From: a virus
DNA length: 40,326 nt
IMG/VR virus record: IMGVR_UViG_3300037076_000474
Location: 1-40,326 of that record
Reading direction: 5' to 3' (one strand)
Part shown: positions 7,134 to 14,212 of the stretch, piece by piece
How the letters are laid out: the number at the start of each line of letters is the position of its first letter
How positions within the stretch are numbered: position 1 is the stretch's first letter
Position numbers and translations under genes: made by a program
Notes under the pieces: generated by a model
The model's database searches: none
Seen by the model: the letters and a program-made list of their open reading frames with translations, nothing else
What the model was told of the DNA's origin: nothing

Positions 7134-7631
7134 ATGAAGATGAGCATCGAGATCGACATGGCAAGCCTGGGGTTCGATCAGGACCCCGAGACCGGAGACC
7201 TCTTCCCGACGGCTGACCTGATCGGCAACGTCGCCCGGGTCATCGCCGACCGCGTCTCCAACTACGACATCCGCGCCGCGATCGAGTCTGAGATCCGCAA
7301 CGTCGCGTCCGAGAAGGCACGCGAGGTCATCGCTGATGTCCTCGCCGGACCGATCCAGAGGAGCGACTCCTACGGCAACGCGAAGGGCGAGCCCACGACC
7401 GTCCGCGAGATGGTGATGGTCGAGGTCGACAAGTGGATGAAGCTCCCGGGCCGGGACAGTTACTCATCGAACCCGACCATGGGCGACGCGCTGAAGAAGA
7501 TCGTCGACGAGATCCTTCGGGACGAGTTGAAGGGCACCATCGCCGCGGCCAAGAAGAAGGTCAGCGAAGAGGTTCTCCGGCTCGCCGTCGAAGGCGCTGC
7601 AGCCGCACTGGCCAGCGCCCGCGTCATGTGA
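7134..7631 (+). CDS. Hypothetical helical phage protein
   Basis: 165 residues starting MKMSIEIDMASLGFDQDPET after an AAAGGAG ribosome site. Predominantly helical and rich in Ala/Val/Glu/Lys, with long amphipathic stretches (VARVIADRVSNYDIRAAIES and a Lys-rich KGTIAAAKKKVSEEVLRLAV). No catalytic motif, Cys cluster or membrane helix. It sits between recT and further early genes; an accessory role in recombination or replication is possible but unsupported. Confidence 0.7.
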   Translation: MKMSIEIDMASLGFDQDPETGDLFPTADLIGNVARVIADRVSNYDIRAAIESEIRNVASEKAREVIADVLAGPIQRSDSYGNAKGEPTTVREMVMVEVDKWMKLPGRDSYSSNPTMGDALKKIVDEILRDELKGTIAAAKKKVSEEVLRLAVEGAAAALASARVM

Positions 7632-7671
7632 CCCCTGCACCACCCAACCCAACGAAAGGACCCGTGGCACC

Positions 7672-8097
7672 ATGCCCAACTCCATCGCACTCTCCGGCCA
7701 GTTGCCGAACGACGAACGGCACAACGGCTTGCTCGGCTGGAATGACCAGCTCGTAGACAAAGGCAAGGACGCACGCCTGTTCGCCCTCGTCGTCTTCGAC
7801 GTTCCGACGATCAAGATCAAGACCGAGGACGGCTCCGAGATGGCCATCGTCCGCCTGCGTCACATCGAGCCTGTCGGCTGGCTCGAGGACGCCAACCCTG
7901 ACCTGGTCAAGTTGATGACCAAGCTCGGCACCGACCGTGAGGGCGGCGAGGCGTTGCCCGGCGTCGACGGCGAAGAGGACGAGACCCTCGAGGTGTACGC
8001 GACCGGGCCCGATGATGACCCGGCACGCGAGGGCAAGCTCCAGCGGACCAAGCTCGCCGCCGTTCAGCCGATCTTCTCCGCGTCTGAGGCGGAGTGA
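7672..8097 (+). CDS. Hypothetical protein in the recombination/replication region
   Basis: 141 residues, start after GAAAGGACC. The N-terminal two-thirds is beta-rich (LFALVVFDVPTIKIKTEDGS, MAIVRLRHIEPVGWL) and the C-terminal third is acidic (GVDGEEDETLEVYATGPDDD) with a hydrophobic tip. Its size and acidic tail are reminiscent of single-strand-binding proteins, and its position fits, but no OB-fold signature can be confirmed by eye. Function is left open. Confidence 0.7.
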   Translation: MPNSIALSGQLPNDERHNGLLGWNDQLVDKGKDARLFALVVFDVPTIKIKTEDGSEMAIVRLRHIEPVGWLEDANPDLVKLMTKLGTDREGGEALPGVDGEEDETLEVYATGPDDDPAREGKLQRTKLAAVQPIFSASEAE

Positions 8098-8321
8098 TGG
8101 CCGACACTCGCGCCGAGCACCTCGCCTGGTGCAAGGAACGTGCCCTCGCGTACGTCGACCAGGGCGACGCCGTGAACGCGTGGGGATCGTTCGTCTCCGA
8201 CCTTCGGAAACACCCCGAGACCCACGATCACGCCGCGATCGAACTCGGGACCATGCTCGCGTTCAACGGGCACCTCAGCACAGCCAAGGACGTGCGCGAC
8301 TTCATCAACGGGTGCCACTGA
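8097..8321 (+). CDS. Small hypothetical protein
   Basis: 74 residues from the ATG overlapping the previous stop (TGATG); an in-frame GTG three bases earlier is the alternative. Sequence MADTRAEHLAWCKERALAYV is helical and continues with an all-helical body (DAVNAWGSFVSDLRKHPETH). Small all-helical proteins with this start are common in actinobacterial phage early regions. Function unknown. Confidence 0.7.
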   Translation: MADTRAEHLAWCKERALAYVDQGDAVNAWGSFVSDLRKHPETHDHAAIELGTMLAFNGHLSTAKDVRDFINGCH

Positions 8322-8593
8322 TGATCGCCAACGAGCCCCGCACGGTGCTCGCGGAGGCTGACCACCTCCGCGAGGCGGCCGAGAAGTGCCGCGCGGTCAA
8401 CGAGACCGTAGGCGATACGCACGACTGCCCGTGGGTCCTGAAGTGGCACGACCGCGTCGTGTCCATCCCGGAGGACCTGCTCGTCAAGTGGCTCTCACTC
8501 GCCCACGTGATGGCGACCGACCTCGAGGCGGAGGCCAACTACCTCGAAAGCTGCGTGCGGGTTGTCCAGCCGGTCGAGGATGTGCCGTTCTGA
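8321..8593 (+). CDS. Small hypothetical helical protein
   Basis: 90 residues, ATG overlapping the upstream stop by one base (TGATG). Helical throughout (EADHLREAAEKCRAVNETVG, LSLAHVMATDLEAEANYLES). Three Cys are present without metal spacing. No family recognised. It is coupled to both neighbours. Confidence 0.65.
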   Translation: MIANEPRTVLAEADHLREAAEKCRAVNETVGDTHDCPWVLKWHDRVVSIPEDLLVKWLSLAHVMATDLEAEANYLESCVRVVQPVEDVPF

Positions 8594-8949
8594 TGGCCGC
8601 GCCGAACACTCCCGAGACGCACGCCGTCTGGTGCGACACCTGCCGCATCTTCCATACCGGTGTCTCGTACGGGCCGAGCGAGCCCCCAGCTGTTACGAAG
8701 GCCGACGTCGACCGCGTCATCTTCGAGCTCGACCGGATCCCGGAGTACACCTACACCGGCCACACCCCGACATGCCAGGGGGAGCCGGGTTGCCCGCTCT
8801 GCCGGGCGTTGGCGATCCTTCGCGGCTACCCCAAGGACGACGGGGAAGTCCTGGACGACGACCTTCCGGGTATGTGGGAGAAAGCCGACTTCCTCGGTGG
8901 TGCTCCTGACGTCGTACGCGGACCCGACTACACGCCGCCGACCGACTGA
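8593..8949 (+). CDS. Cys-rich hypothetical protein
   Basis: 118 residues, TGATG-coupled. CDTCRIFH near residue 14 and CQGEPGCPLC near 63-72 form two Cys clusters that together could bind one zinc. The C terminus is acidic and Pro-rich (DDDLPGMWEKADFLGG). Likely a small nucleic-acid or protein-binding factor by analogy with other phage zinc proteins; this is inference. Confidence 0.65.
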   Translation: MAAPNTPETHAVWCDTCRIFHTGVSYGPSEPPAVTKADVDRVIFELDRIPEYTYTGHTPTCQGEPGCPLCRALAILRGYPKDDGEVLDDDLPGMWEKADFLGGAPDVVRGPDYTPPTD

Positions 8950-8950
8950 C

Positions 8951-9445
8951 ATGGCCATCGTCCTCAAGGTGCGCGGCACCCCCGTCCCGCAGGGCTCTAT
9001 GACCTGTGTGGGCGGGGGAGGCCGTCCGTCGAAGACCGGCAAAATCATCGCCGTCCACAACGTGCAACCGAGCAACAAGGCCGAACTGCACGCCTGGCGT
9101 AACAAGATCGCCGCGGCCGCGCGCCTTGCCGTCGAGAAGATCCCCGGCGCCGTGTTCATCAGCCACGACCCGGTACAGGTCGACCTCACCTTCACCTTCG
9201 AGCGGCCCAAGACCGTCACCCGTGACTGGCCATCTGTGCCGCCCGACATCGACAAACTCGCTCGAGCCGTCCTCGACGGCCTCACGTACGGCGAGATATG
9301 GGCCGACGACGGCCAGTGTGTGCTGCTCAACGTCGTCCAGACATACCCCGACATGGCCGCCAACTGCCCCTTCCCGGAGGACGTGCTCGACGTTCCCGGC
9401 GTGACGATCCGACTGTCGGACGTCACCGCAAACCGACTCATCTAG
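8951..9445 (+). CDS. rusA: RusA-like Holliday junction resolvase
   Basis: 164 residues, start ATG at 8951 directly after the upstream gene. The hallmark is PPDIDKLARAVLDGLTYG followed by IWADDGQ, with acidic residues Asp99, Asp101 and Asp119/Asp120 matching the metal-binding aspartates of the RusA family. The N-terminal RGTPVPQGSM is also typical (G-x-P-x-P-K/Q-x-R/S). Resolves four-way junctions arising during recombination or replication before packaging. Fits the upstream ATPase/exonuclease/annealase set. Confidence 0.93.
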   Translation: MAIVLKVRGTPVPQGSMTCVGGGGRPSKTGKIIAVHNVQPSNKAELHAWRNKIAAAARLAVEKIPGAVFISHDPVQVDLTFTFERPKTVTRDWPSVPPDIDKLARAVLDGLTYGEIWADDGQCVLLNVVQTYPDMAANCPFPEDVLDVPGVTIRLSDVTANRLI

Positions 9446-9456
9446 GAGTACTCGCC

Positions 9457-10794
9457 ATGTCCACCACGAACCGCATCGACCCGATTCAGATGATCAACGT
9501 CGACCGCATCGACCCGCACCCGCTGAACCCGCGCCACGACCTGGGCGACCTCGGCGACCTGGTCAAGTCCATCAAGGCGCAGGGGATCCGGCAGAACCTG
9601 CTCCTCGTGCCGAACGGCACCAGCGACACCGTCGAGGAGGACGGGAAGATCCGCCACGCCACCCGCTACACCGTCGTCATCGGTCACCGCAGGTTGGCGG
9701 CCGCGAAGATCGCCAAGCTCGACCAGGTCCCCGTCTCGATCGACCGCAACCTCGACGAAGCGCAGCAGCTCGAGCTCATGCTCGTCGAGAACCTCCAGCG
9801 GACCGACCTGACGCCCATCGAGGAGGCTGAGGGGTATCGCGGACTGTTCGACCTCGGCGTCACAGAAGCCGGGATCTCGAAGGCGATCGGGATCGGCGCG
9901 AAGACGATCAAGAGCCGCCTGCAACTGCTGACGCTGCCCGAGGTCGCACGGTTCCGGATCCACAACGGGCAAGGCTCGCTCGTCGACGCCGTCGCGCTCG
10001 AAGGGTTCGCCGACGATCCGGAGACCCAGGAGCGGCTCGCGGGCAAGCTCGGGACGGTCGACTTCGCACGGCTCGTCCAGGAGGCCAAGAACGCACGCAA
10101 GCTCCGCGCCGACCAGGCCCCGCTCGTCGAGGCCCTGCTCGCCGCCGGCGCAACCGAGAGCACAGCCGCATACCCGGTCGGTATGCGCTACGCGCGACAG
10201 GTGAACCTCGAGGAACTCACGAAGTACACAGTCCCGGAGGGCGCTGTCTTCGCCCGCAGCACGTGGAGTGCATCGGTCACGATCTACACGCCATCCGCCC
10301 AATCGGTGGAGGAGGACGTCGACGCGGCTGCCGCACGCGATGCCGAGTGGGCCGCCAAGCGTGCCGCCAACGAAGCCCTGTACGCCCAGGAGAAGGCCGC
10401 TCGCGACGTTCGTGACGCGTGGATCCGCGAGTACCTCACGGGCAAGATGACCCCGGCACACCGTGACGCCATCGTGGCCGCGGCCGCGCAGCGCGTCCTC
10501 TGGGGCTACGTCTCCTCCTACGGCCTCGGCCTGTGGCTCGGGCTCGAGAGCGCGAAGTGCAATAACGACAAGGCCGTCCGTACGGCGCTCGCCGACTGGA
10601 CCCAGGGCAAGCCGCCCGCAGCGTCGTTGCTGCTGTTCATGCACCTTGAAGCCGGCACGGCGCTGAGCGTTACCGCGATCCCGCTGTACGAGGCGCTCAA
10701 GGCGTGCGGCTTCGTCGCATCAGAGGCCGAGCTGCTCCGCGTCTACGGCGAGCCGATCGCGGAAGACGAGGACGACCCCGACGACGAGGCCTAG
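9457..10794 (+). CDS. ParB-like nuclease/partition-domain protein
   Basis: 445 residues; start at 9457 after TAGGAGTACTCGCC. The ParB/sulfiredoxin-type domain covers about residues 10-120: IDPHPLNPRHDLGDL, VVIGHRRLAAAKIAKL (the GERRxxA box, here GHRR) and ENLQRTDLTPIEEAEGY. A helix-turn-helix follows (GVTEAGISKAIGIGAKTIKS) to about 170. The ~270-residue C-terminal part is helical and not recognised, with an acidic end. No ParA partner is visible in the window. Known relatives in phages act as transcription or DNA-transaction factors or nucleases as well as partition proteins, so the role is uncertain. Confidence 0.85.
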   Translation: MSTTNRIDPIQMINVDRIDPHPLNPRHDLGDLGDLVKSIKAQGIRQNLLLVPNGTSDTVEEDGKIRHATRYTVVIGHRRLAAAKIAKLDQVPVSIDRNLDEAQQLELMLVENLQRTDLTPIEEAEGYRGLFDLGVTEAGISKAIGIGAKTIKSRLQLLTLPEVARFRIHNGQGSLVDAVALEGFADDPETQERLAGKLGTVDFARLVQEAKNARKLRADQAPLVEALLAAGATESTAAYPVGMRYARQVNLEELTKYTVPEGAVFARSTWSASVTIYTPSAQSVEEDVDAAAARDAEWAAKRAANEALYAQEKAARDVRDAWIREYLTGKMTPAHRDAIVAAAAQRVLWGYVSSYGLGLWLGLESAKCNNDKAVRTALADWTQGKPPAASLLLFMHLEAGTALSVTAIPLYEALKACGFVASEAELLRVYGEPIAEDEDDPDDEA

Positions 10795-10834
10795 CACCCA
10801 CTTCCCCTGTCGGCGCCCCGAGAAAGACCCTGCC

Positions 10835-11116
10835 ATGACCCAACCGCTCACCACTCAAGACCTGCCTCAGTGGGAGAAGGACCTACTCACCGCCCGCCGG
10901 CGCCCTGAGCAAGACCCAACCCACACCTGCCTCACGCCGCGAGGTCGCGCCCCGTACGTCTGCCTCCGGGTCCGCATCGTCCGCGTCCGCGGCCGCGACG
11001 AGGGATGGATCATCACCTGCCTTGACTGCGCATGGGCTGAACGCCACGACATCGCGCACCAGGCCGCTGAATCCGGCCGCGTGCATACCGCGAACCACGG
11101 GGGTCGTCGTGGCTGA
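10835..11116 (+). CDS. Small basic hypothetical protein
   Basis: 93 residues from ATG at 10835, preceded by GAGAAAGACC. Basic in the middle (VCLRVRIVRVRGRDEGWIIT) and with CLDCAWAERHDIAHQ, one CxxC pair near two His residues that could hold zinc. No family recognised. Its end overlaps the next gene by eight bases. Confidence 0.65.
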   Translation: MTQPLTTQDLPQWEKDLLTARRRPEQDPTHTCLTPRGRAPYVCLRVRIVRVRGRDEGWIITCLDCAWAERHDIAHQAAESGRVHTANHGGRRG

Positions 11117-11348
11117 CTTCGCGCTGGCCCCCGGCGAGGCGATTGCGCTCGCCGCATTCCTTGAGGAACACGGGGGGAAGCTCCCGCACCTGGTCGAGCT
11201 CGCCGACCGGCTCCGCACATGGGCACGCGCCGAGCTGACGCCGGCGGCCGAGCCTGAGCAGCCACCCACGGACCGCGCGTGGCTTGAGACCGAGTTCATC
11301 CGCGAGACACCCAAGGCACGCCGTGCAGCTGGCGAGGCGAAGCGATGA
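11109..11348 (+). CDS. Small hypothetical protein
   Basis: 79 residues from GTG at 11109, chosen because it lies at the end of the upstream gene; the longer in-frame ATG at 11022 would overlap the neighbour by about 95 bases. Helical (APGEAIALAAFLEEHGGKLP) with a Pro/Glu linker and a basic tail. Function unknown. Confidence 0.6.
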   Translation: MADFALAPGEAIALAAFLEEHGGKLPHLVELADRLRTWARAELTPAAEPEQPPTDRAWLETEFIRETPKARRAAGEAKR

Positions 11349-11545
11349 TCGACACCTGGAACGGGAAGACCGGCGCCGAGATCCTCGACTCGATACAGCG
11401 CGCCAAGGCTGAATGGGAGGCGGCCTACAAGCGGTACCTGGACCAGGTCGACATGCCCGCGCCGGGGCTGCCCGTCAACCCGGGCGTCTGCTACCGCGCC
11501 GCGATGCTCGTCACCGCTCGTCGGATGGCGGGGTGGGTGCGATGA
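11345..11545 (+). CDS. Small hypothetical protein
   Basis: 66 residues, ATG overlapping the upstream stop. One amphipathic helix (AEILDSIQRAKAEWEAAYKR) dominates, then a Pro-rich turn and a basic helix. No family recognised. ATGA overlap with the next small membrane peptide. Confidence 0.6.
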   Translation: MIDTWNGKTGAEILDSIQRAKAEWEAAYKRYLDQVDMPAPGLPVNPGVCYRAAMLVTARRMAGWVR

Positions 11546-11619
11546 CCCGCCGTACGCGTCTGCGTCTCCTGGCCCTCGCCATCGCCTTGCTGTGGCTGTT
11601 CCTGGTCGTGGCGTCGTGA
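11542..11619 (+). CDS. Tiny membrane peptide
   Basis: 25 residues: an Arg-rich start (MTRRTRLRL) and one hydrophobic helix (LLALAIALLWLFLVVAS). Its start and stop overlap both neighbours (ATGA and GTGA), the only strong support. Could be a membrane-acting peptide or simply a coupling ORF; function unknown. Confidence 0.5.
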   Translation: MTRRTRLRLLALAIALLWLFLVVAS

Positions 11620-12149
11620 GCACCGAACCCGTCGTGCTGGCTGCCATCGGACAGGCCGAGTGGGCCGCCGCCGGACACAAGCCGCTATCCCAGATCATCA
11701 CGTCCGAGGAGTACATGGGCCTCCTCGTCGAGCGCTATCAGGTCTACCGCGACGCGCACCCGACGCCCGGGGGCAGATGGTCCCCGCCACCACTGATCGA
11801 GTGGTTCATCTGGCCCGGTGACGGCGACCTCGTCATCCTTCCCGACCGCACGACCGAACAGCCCGAACCGACACGGACCAACGCTGACCGGCTCGCCGAC
11901 GCCGAGGCCGGCGTGGCCCGCTGGACCGAACGCCTCGCCAAGGCACAAGCCGCGTACGACACCGCGGTAGGGCGCTCACGGCCGGCCGACGACAACGCCG
12001 TCATCAACATCCCGCGGACACCCCGCATGTGGAAGCGCCTCGACTCGGACATCTCGCGCGTCATCCAGGCCGGGCGGATCCGCGACAACGCTGCGAACAA
12101 GCTCGCGATGGCACAGGGCCGCGTCCGTAAGTACGGCGGTGCGGCGTGA
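11616..12149 (+). CDS. Hypothetical protein with coiled-coil segment
   Basis: 177 residues from the GTG overlapping the previous stop. The N-terminal ~80 residues contain aromatic stretches (LIEWFIWPGDGDLVILPD). The remainder is mostly helical and likely coiled coil (ADRLADAEAGVARWTERLAK), ending in a basic helix (IRDNAANKLAMAQGRVRKYG). No recognised family. GTGA overlap with the following DNA-binding gene. Confidence 0.65.
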   Translation: MSTEPVVLAAIGQAEWAAAGHKPLSQIITSEEYMGLLVERYQVYRDAHPTPGGRWSPPPLIEWFIWPGDGDLVILPDRTTEQPEPTRTNADRLADAEAGVARWTERLAKAQAAYDTAVGRSRPADDNAVINIPRTPRMWKRLDSDISRVIQAGRIRDNAANKLAMAQGRVRKYGGAA

Positions 12150-12625
12150 CCGACTACGTCTCATCGATCGGCACGATCCGCCGCAGCCAGGCACTCAGTT
12201 GGCTCGGCTGGACCCGTATCGAGATCGAACAGGCCGCCGGCGTCCACGTCCCCCGACACAACAAGTACCGGCCCCGCGTCACCGTGGCGACCGCTGCTGG
12301 GATGGCAGCCGCATACGACCTGCTATGGGACAAGACCCCGCCGCCGAAGCCGCAACGTCACGAGATCCGCAACTGGGCGCTGAGGCTCGGCTGGGCGCCG
12401 CCGATGGCATGGGACGACGACACGATCGATGACCCCGACGCGACACCGCAAGGCGTGGACTTCATACGGCCGCTGAGCATCCACATGCAGGTCGTCGAGT
12501 TGCTGGAGATCGGGTGCAGCGTCACGGAACTCCCGTCACGCGTCGGGGCGTCCAGCCTCAACGCCGTCATCGGCGCAATCCGCGACCCGCAGATGAAGGC
12601 TGAGCTCCGGAGGCGTGCGTCGTGA
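12146..12625 (+). CDS. Predicted helix-turn-helix DNA-binding protein
   Basis: 159 residues from a GTG coupled to the upstream stop. The sequence TIRRSQALSWLGWTRIEIEQ and the later ELLEIGCSVTELPSRVGASS look like two DNA-binding helix pairs. The central RNWALRLGWAPPMAWDDDTI, followed by DDPDA, is a signature of a widespread family of actinobacterial phage regulators or DNA-binding proteins. Role probably in transcriptional control or replication of the phage; the target is unknown. Confidence 0.75.
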   Translation: MTDYVSSIGTIRRSQALSWLGWTRIEIEQAAGVHVPRHNKYRPRVTVATAAGMAAAYDLLWDKTPPPKPQRHEIRNWALRLGWAPPMAWDDDTIDDPDATPQGVDFIRPLSIHMQVVELLEIGCSVTELPSRVGASSLNAVIGAIRDPQMKAELRRRAS

Positions 12626-13191
12626 CGACTAACCCCATCACCGCCGAAGTCCGGGCCGCGGTCATCGCTCGCGACGGGATGATCTGCCAGCTCTGTGGCT
12701 GCGCCGTCATCTCGGGAAGCGAGCTCTACCGAAGCGGATGGAAGCGATCACCGGACGGTCGCTACCTCCTGAGCCCACCCGACGGTCACTTCAAGCGGAT
12801 GCTCACACTCGACCACGTCATCCCCAGGTCGAAGGGTGGCACGCACGACGCCGACAACCTCCGCGTGGCGTGCGCCAGCTGCAACAGCCGGCGAGGTCCG
12901 ACCTACCTGCGCCTGGAGCGCATCGGCCTCGACGAGGCTCGCCAATACGTCGAGGCAGATGAGCACGAGCTGCTCGTACCCCTCTCGGTCGAAAGGGATG
13001 GCATCCGGGTCGGCGTCGCGATCCTCGAGGTAGACGACAAGGTCGGCACCCTGAGGATCGAGGTCGGGCCCGACGCTGAGCGTGATCCCGACGCTGTTCC
13101 GCGCTTTCTCGCAGCATCTCGCCAGCTCTTGCCGATCCTCGGTTATCGCGGCGTCGTCATCACCATTCAAGTCCAAGGAGATGCCTACTAA
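12622..13191 (+). CDS. HNH endonuclease with extra C-terminal domain
   Basis: 189 residues from a GTG overlapping the upstream stop. Zinc and catalytic elements are complete: CQLCGC (Cys23, Cys26), LDHVIPRSKGG (Asp64, His65), DNL (Asn79) and CASCN (Cys84, Cys87, Asn88). About 75 further residues form an acidic alpha/beta domain of unknown role (VGVAILEVDDKVGTLRIEVG). May nick or cleave DNA during replication or recombination, or be a selfish homing-type nuclease. It sits immediately before the replisome-organiser-like gene, overlapping it by one base. Confidence 0.85.
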   Translation: MTTNPITAEVRAAVIARDGMICQLCGCAVISGSELYRSGWKRSPDGRYLLSPPDGHFKRMLTLDHVIPRSKGGTHDADNLRVACASCNSRRGPTYLRLERIGLDEARQYVEADEHELLVPLSVERDGIRVGVAILEVDDKVGTLRIEVGPDAERDPDAVPRFLAASRQLLPILGYRGVVITIQVQGDAY

Positions 13192-13571
13192 TGGCCCGGA
13201 TTCGCACTATCAAGCCGTCATTCTGGCCATCCTGCGGGCATATGTCGCGAGAGGCTCGACTGCTCGCCGTGGGCCTTATCTCAATGGCTGACGACTCGGG
13301 AAGATTCGTTGCCACACAGCAGGCGATCCTCGGTTATGTGTTCCCAATCGACCAGGACGTCAGCAAAGAGAAGCTGACCCGTTGGCTCAAGGAGGTCACG
13401 ACCAAGGCCCCCAGTGCTGACCGTCCGCTCGTCGAGCTGTACACCATCGACGGCGTCCCGTACGGCTGGTTCCCGAAGTACCGCAAGCACCAGAAGATCA
13501 ACCGCCCGCAGCCCTCTTACCTGCCCGCGCCGCCCGCCGAGACCCTGTTCGAGGAGGGCGAGATTCAGTGA
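13191..13571 (+). CDS. Replisome-organiser-like protein, apparently shortened by a frame change
   Basis: 126 residues starting MARIRTIKPSFWPSCGHMSR, the standard N terminus of a phage replication-initiation/DnaD-like winged-helix family (continuing LLAVGLISMADDSGRFVATQ and WFPKYRKHQKINRPQPSYLP). Family members usually extend well beyond this point. Here the frame stops at 13569-13571, but the +1 frame stays open to 13710 and reads FSEPFSESFSEPF and then GREWKGMEGRK, the low-complexity tail typical of such proteins. So a single-base change near 13550-13565 (for example in GGAGGG) or a programmed shift is suspected. Expected role: open the origin and recruit replication proteins. Confidence 0.8.
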   Translation: MARIRTIKPSFWPSCGHMSREARLLAVGLISMADDSGRFVATQQAILGYVFPIDQDVSKEKLTRWLKEVTTKAPSADRPLVELYTIDGVPYGWFPKYRKHQKINRPQPSYLPAPPAETLFEEGEIQ

Positions 13572-13611
13572 ACCGTTCAGTGAATCATTCAGTGAACCGT
13601 TCACGACTTCA
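13564..13611 (+). repeat. Iteron-like 12-bp palindromic repeats
   Basis: Units at 13564-13575 and 13588-13599 read TTCAGTGAACCG; the middle unit 13576-13587 reads TTCAGTGAATCA; a diverged fourth begins TTCACGAC. Each junction creates a near-palindrome (TGAACCGTTCA, TGAATCATTCA, GTGAACCGTTCAC), and a 6-bp stem with a TTCA loop follows at 13602-13617 (CACGAC/GTCGTG). Repeats inside a replisome-organiser gene recall the iterons in the lambda O gene, so this is a candidate replication origin; this is inference. Confidence 0.8.
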
Positions 13612-13630
13612 GTCGTGTCTCATTCACTGG

Positions 13631-13674
13631 GGGAAGGGAATGGAAGGGAATGGAAGGGAATGGAAGGGAGAAAG
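13631..13674 (+). repeat. Purine-only 10-bp tandem repeat
   Basis: The 10-mer TGGAAGGGAA repeats at 13641, 13651 and 13661 within a strand-asymmetric G/A tract that extends from about 13629 to 13674. It lies 20 bp downstream of the iteron-like repeats. In the +1 frame it encodes the GREWKGMEGRK-type tail. Could be an easily melted or triplex-prone element of an origin, or only low-complexity coding sequence. Confidence 0.8.
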
Positions 13675-13691
13675 ACAACATGGCTGGGTGT

Positions 13692-13740
13692 GCATGGCAT
13701 CGTGACCTAGCCATAGCGCGCGCTTCGCGCGATGCCATGC
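13692..13740 (+). other. Inverted repeat with nested GC hairpin
   Basis: GCATGGCATCG (13692-13702) is matched by CGATGCCATGC (13730-13740), an 11-bp perfect dyad separated by 27 nt. Inside it CGCGCG (13717-13722), CTT, CGCGCG (13726-13731) forms an alternative stem-loop. It lies just upstream of the next gene's start at 13751. It may be a transcription attenuator, an operator or part of the candidate origin; no T-run follows. Confidence 0.8.
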
Positions 13741-13750
13741 GGGGCGAGCG

Positions 13751-14212
13751 ATGAGCCGCGTCGAGGGACCCGTCGCCACCGAGGGCGACCGCCGCCATCT
13801 AGCCGAGATCGTCGCCCGCATCCGCCCCGACTGGGACCGCCACGGCATCGCCGCTGCACTCGCCAAGCACCCCTGCCAAGAACTCGACGTGCTCGCCATG
13901 CAAGCCCTCGTCATAGCCGTCACGCGATCCGACCAGCGAACGCCGGCCGTGCTCGCCCTCGACGGAGACCACACGAACCGAGCCCGAGCCGCACTCTCAC
14001 GGCCACAGGTTGCGCCGTCCATGCCGGGGACGTTCAAGCTCGGACCCGAGTGCGACGTGTGCGGCGTTCGCCAAGGCACACACGCCGGAGTCCTCGCGTC
14101 GCTCGAGCACGGCGAGCACGAGTTCCGGCCCGCCGTGCCCAAGCCGCTCGCCAGCACGGAGGCCATCGCCAACGCACGACGAATCGCATTCTCGACCGAG
14201 GAGACCCGATGA
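13751..14212 (+). CDS. Hypothetical protein with possible zinc site
   Basis: 153 residues; ATG at 13751, with GCGAGCG upstream. Helical N terminus (DRRHLAEIVARIRPDWDRHG) and a central ECDVCGVRQGTHAGVLASLE that, with nearby His residues (HGEHEF), could hold a zinc. It often directly follows the replisome-organiser-like gene in actinobacterial phages, which supports a replication-associated role without defining it. ATGA overlap with the next gene. Confidence 0.7.
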   Translation: MSRVEGPVATEGDRRHLAEIVARIRPDWDRHGIAAALAKHPCQELDVLAMQALVIAVTRSDQRTPAVLALDGDHTNRARAALSRPQVAPSMPGTFKLGPECDVCGVRQGTHAGVLASLEHGEHEFRPAVPKPLASTEAIANARRIAFSTEETR

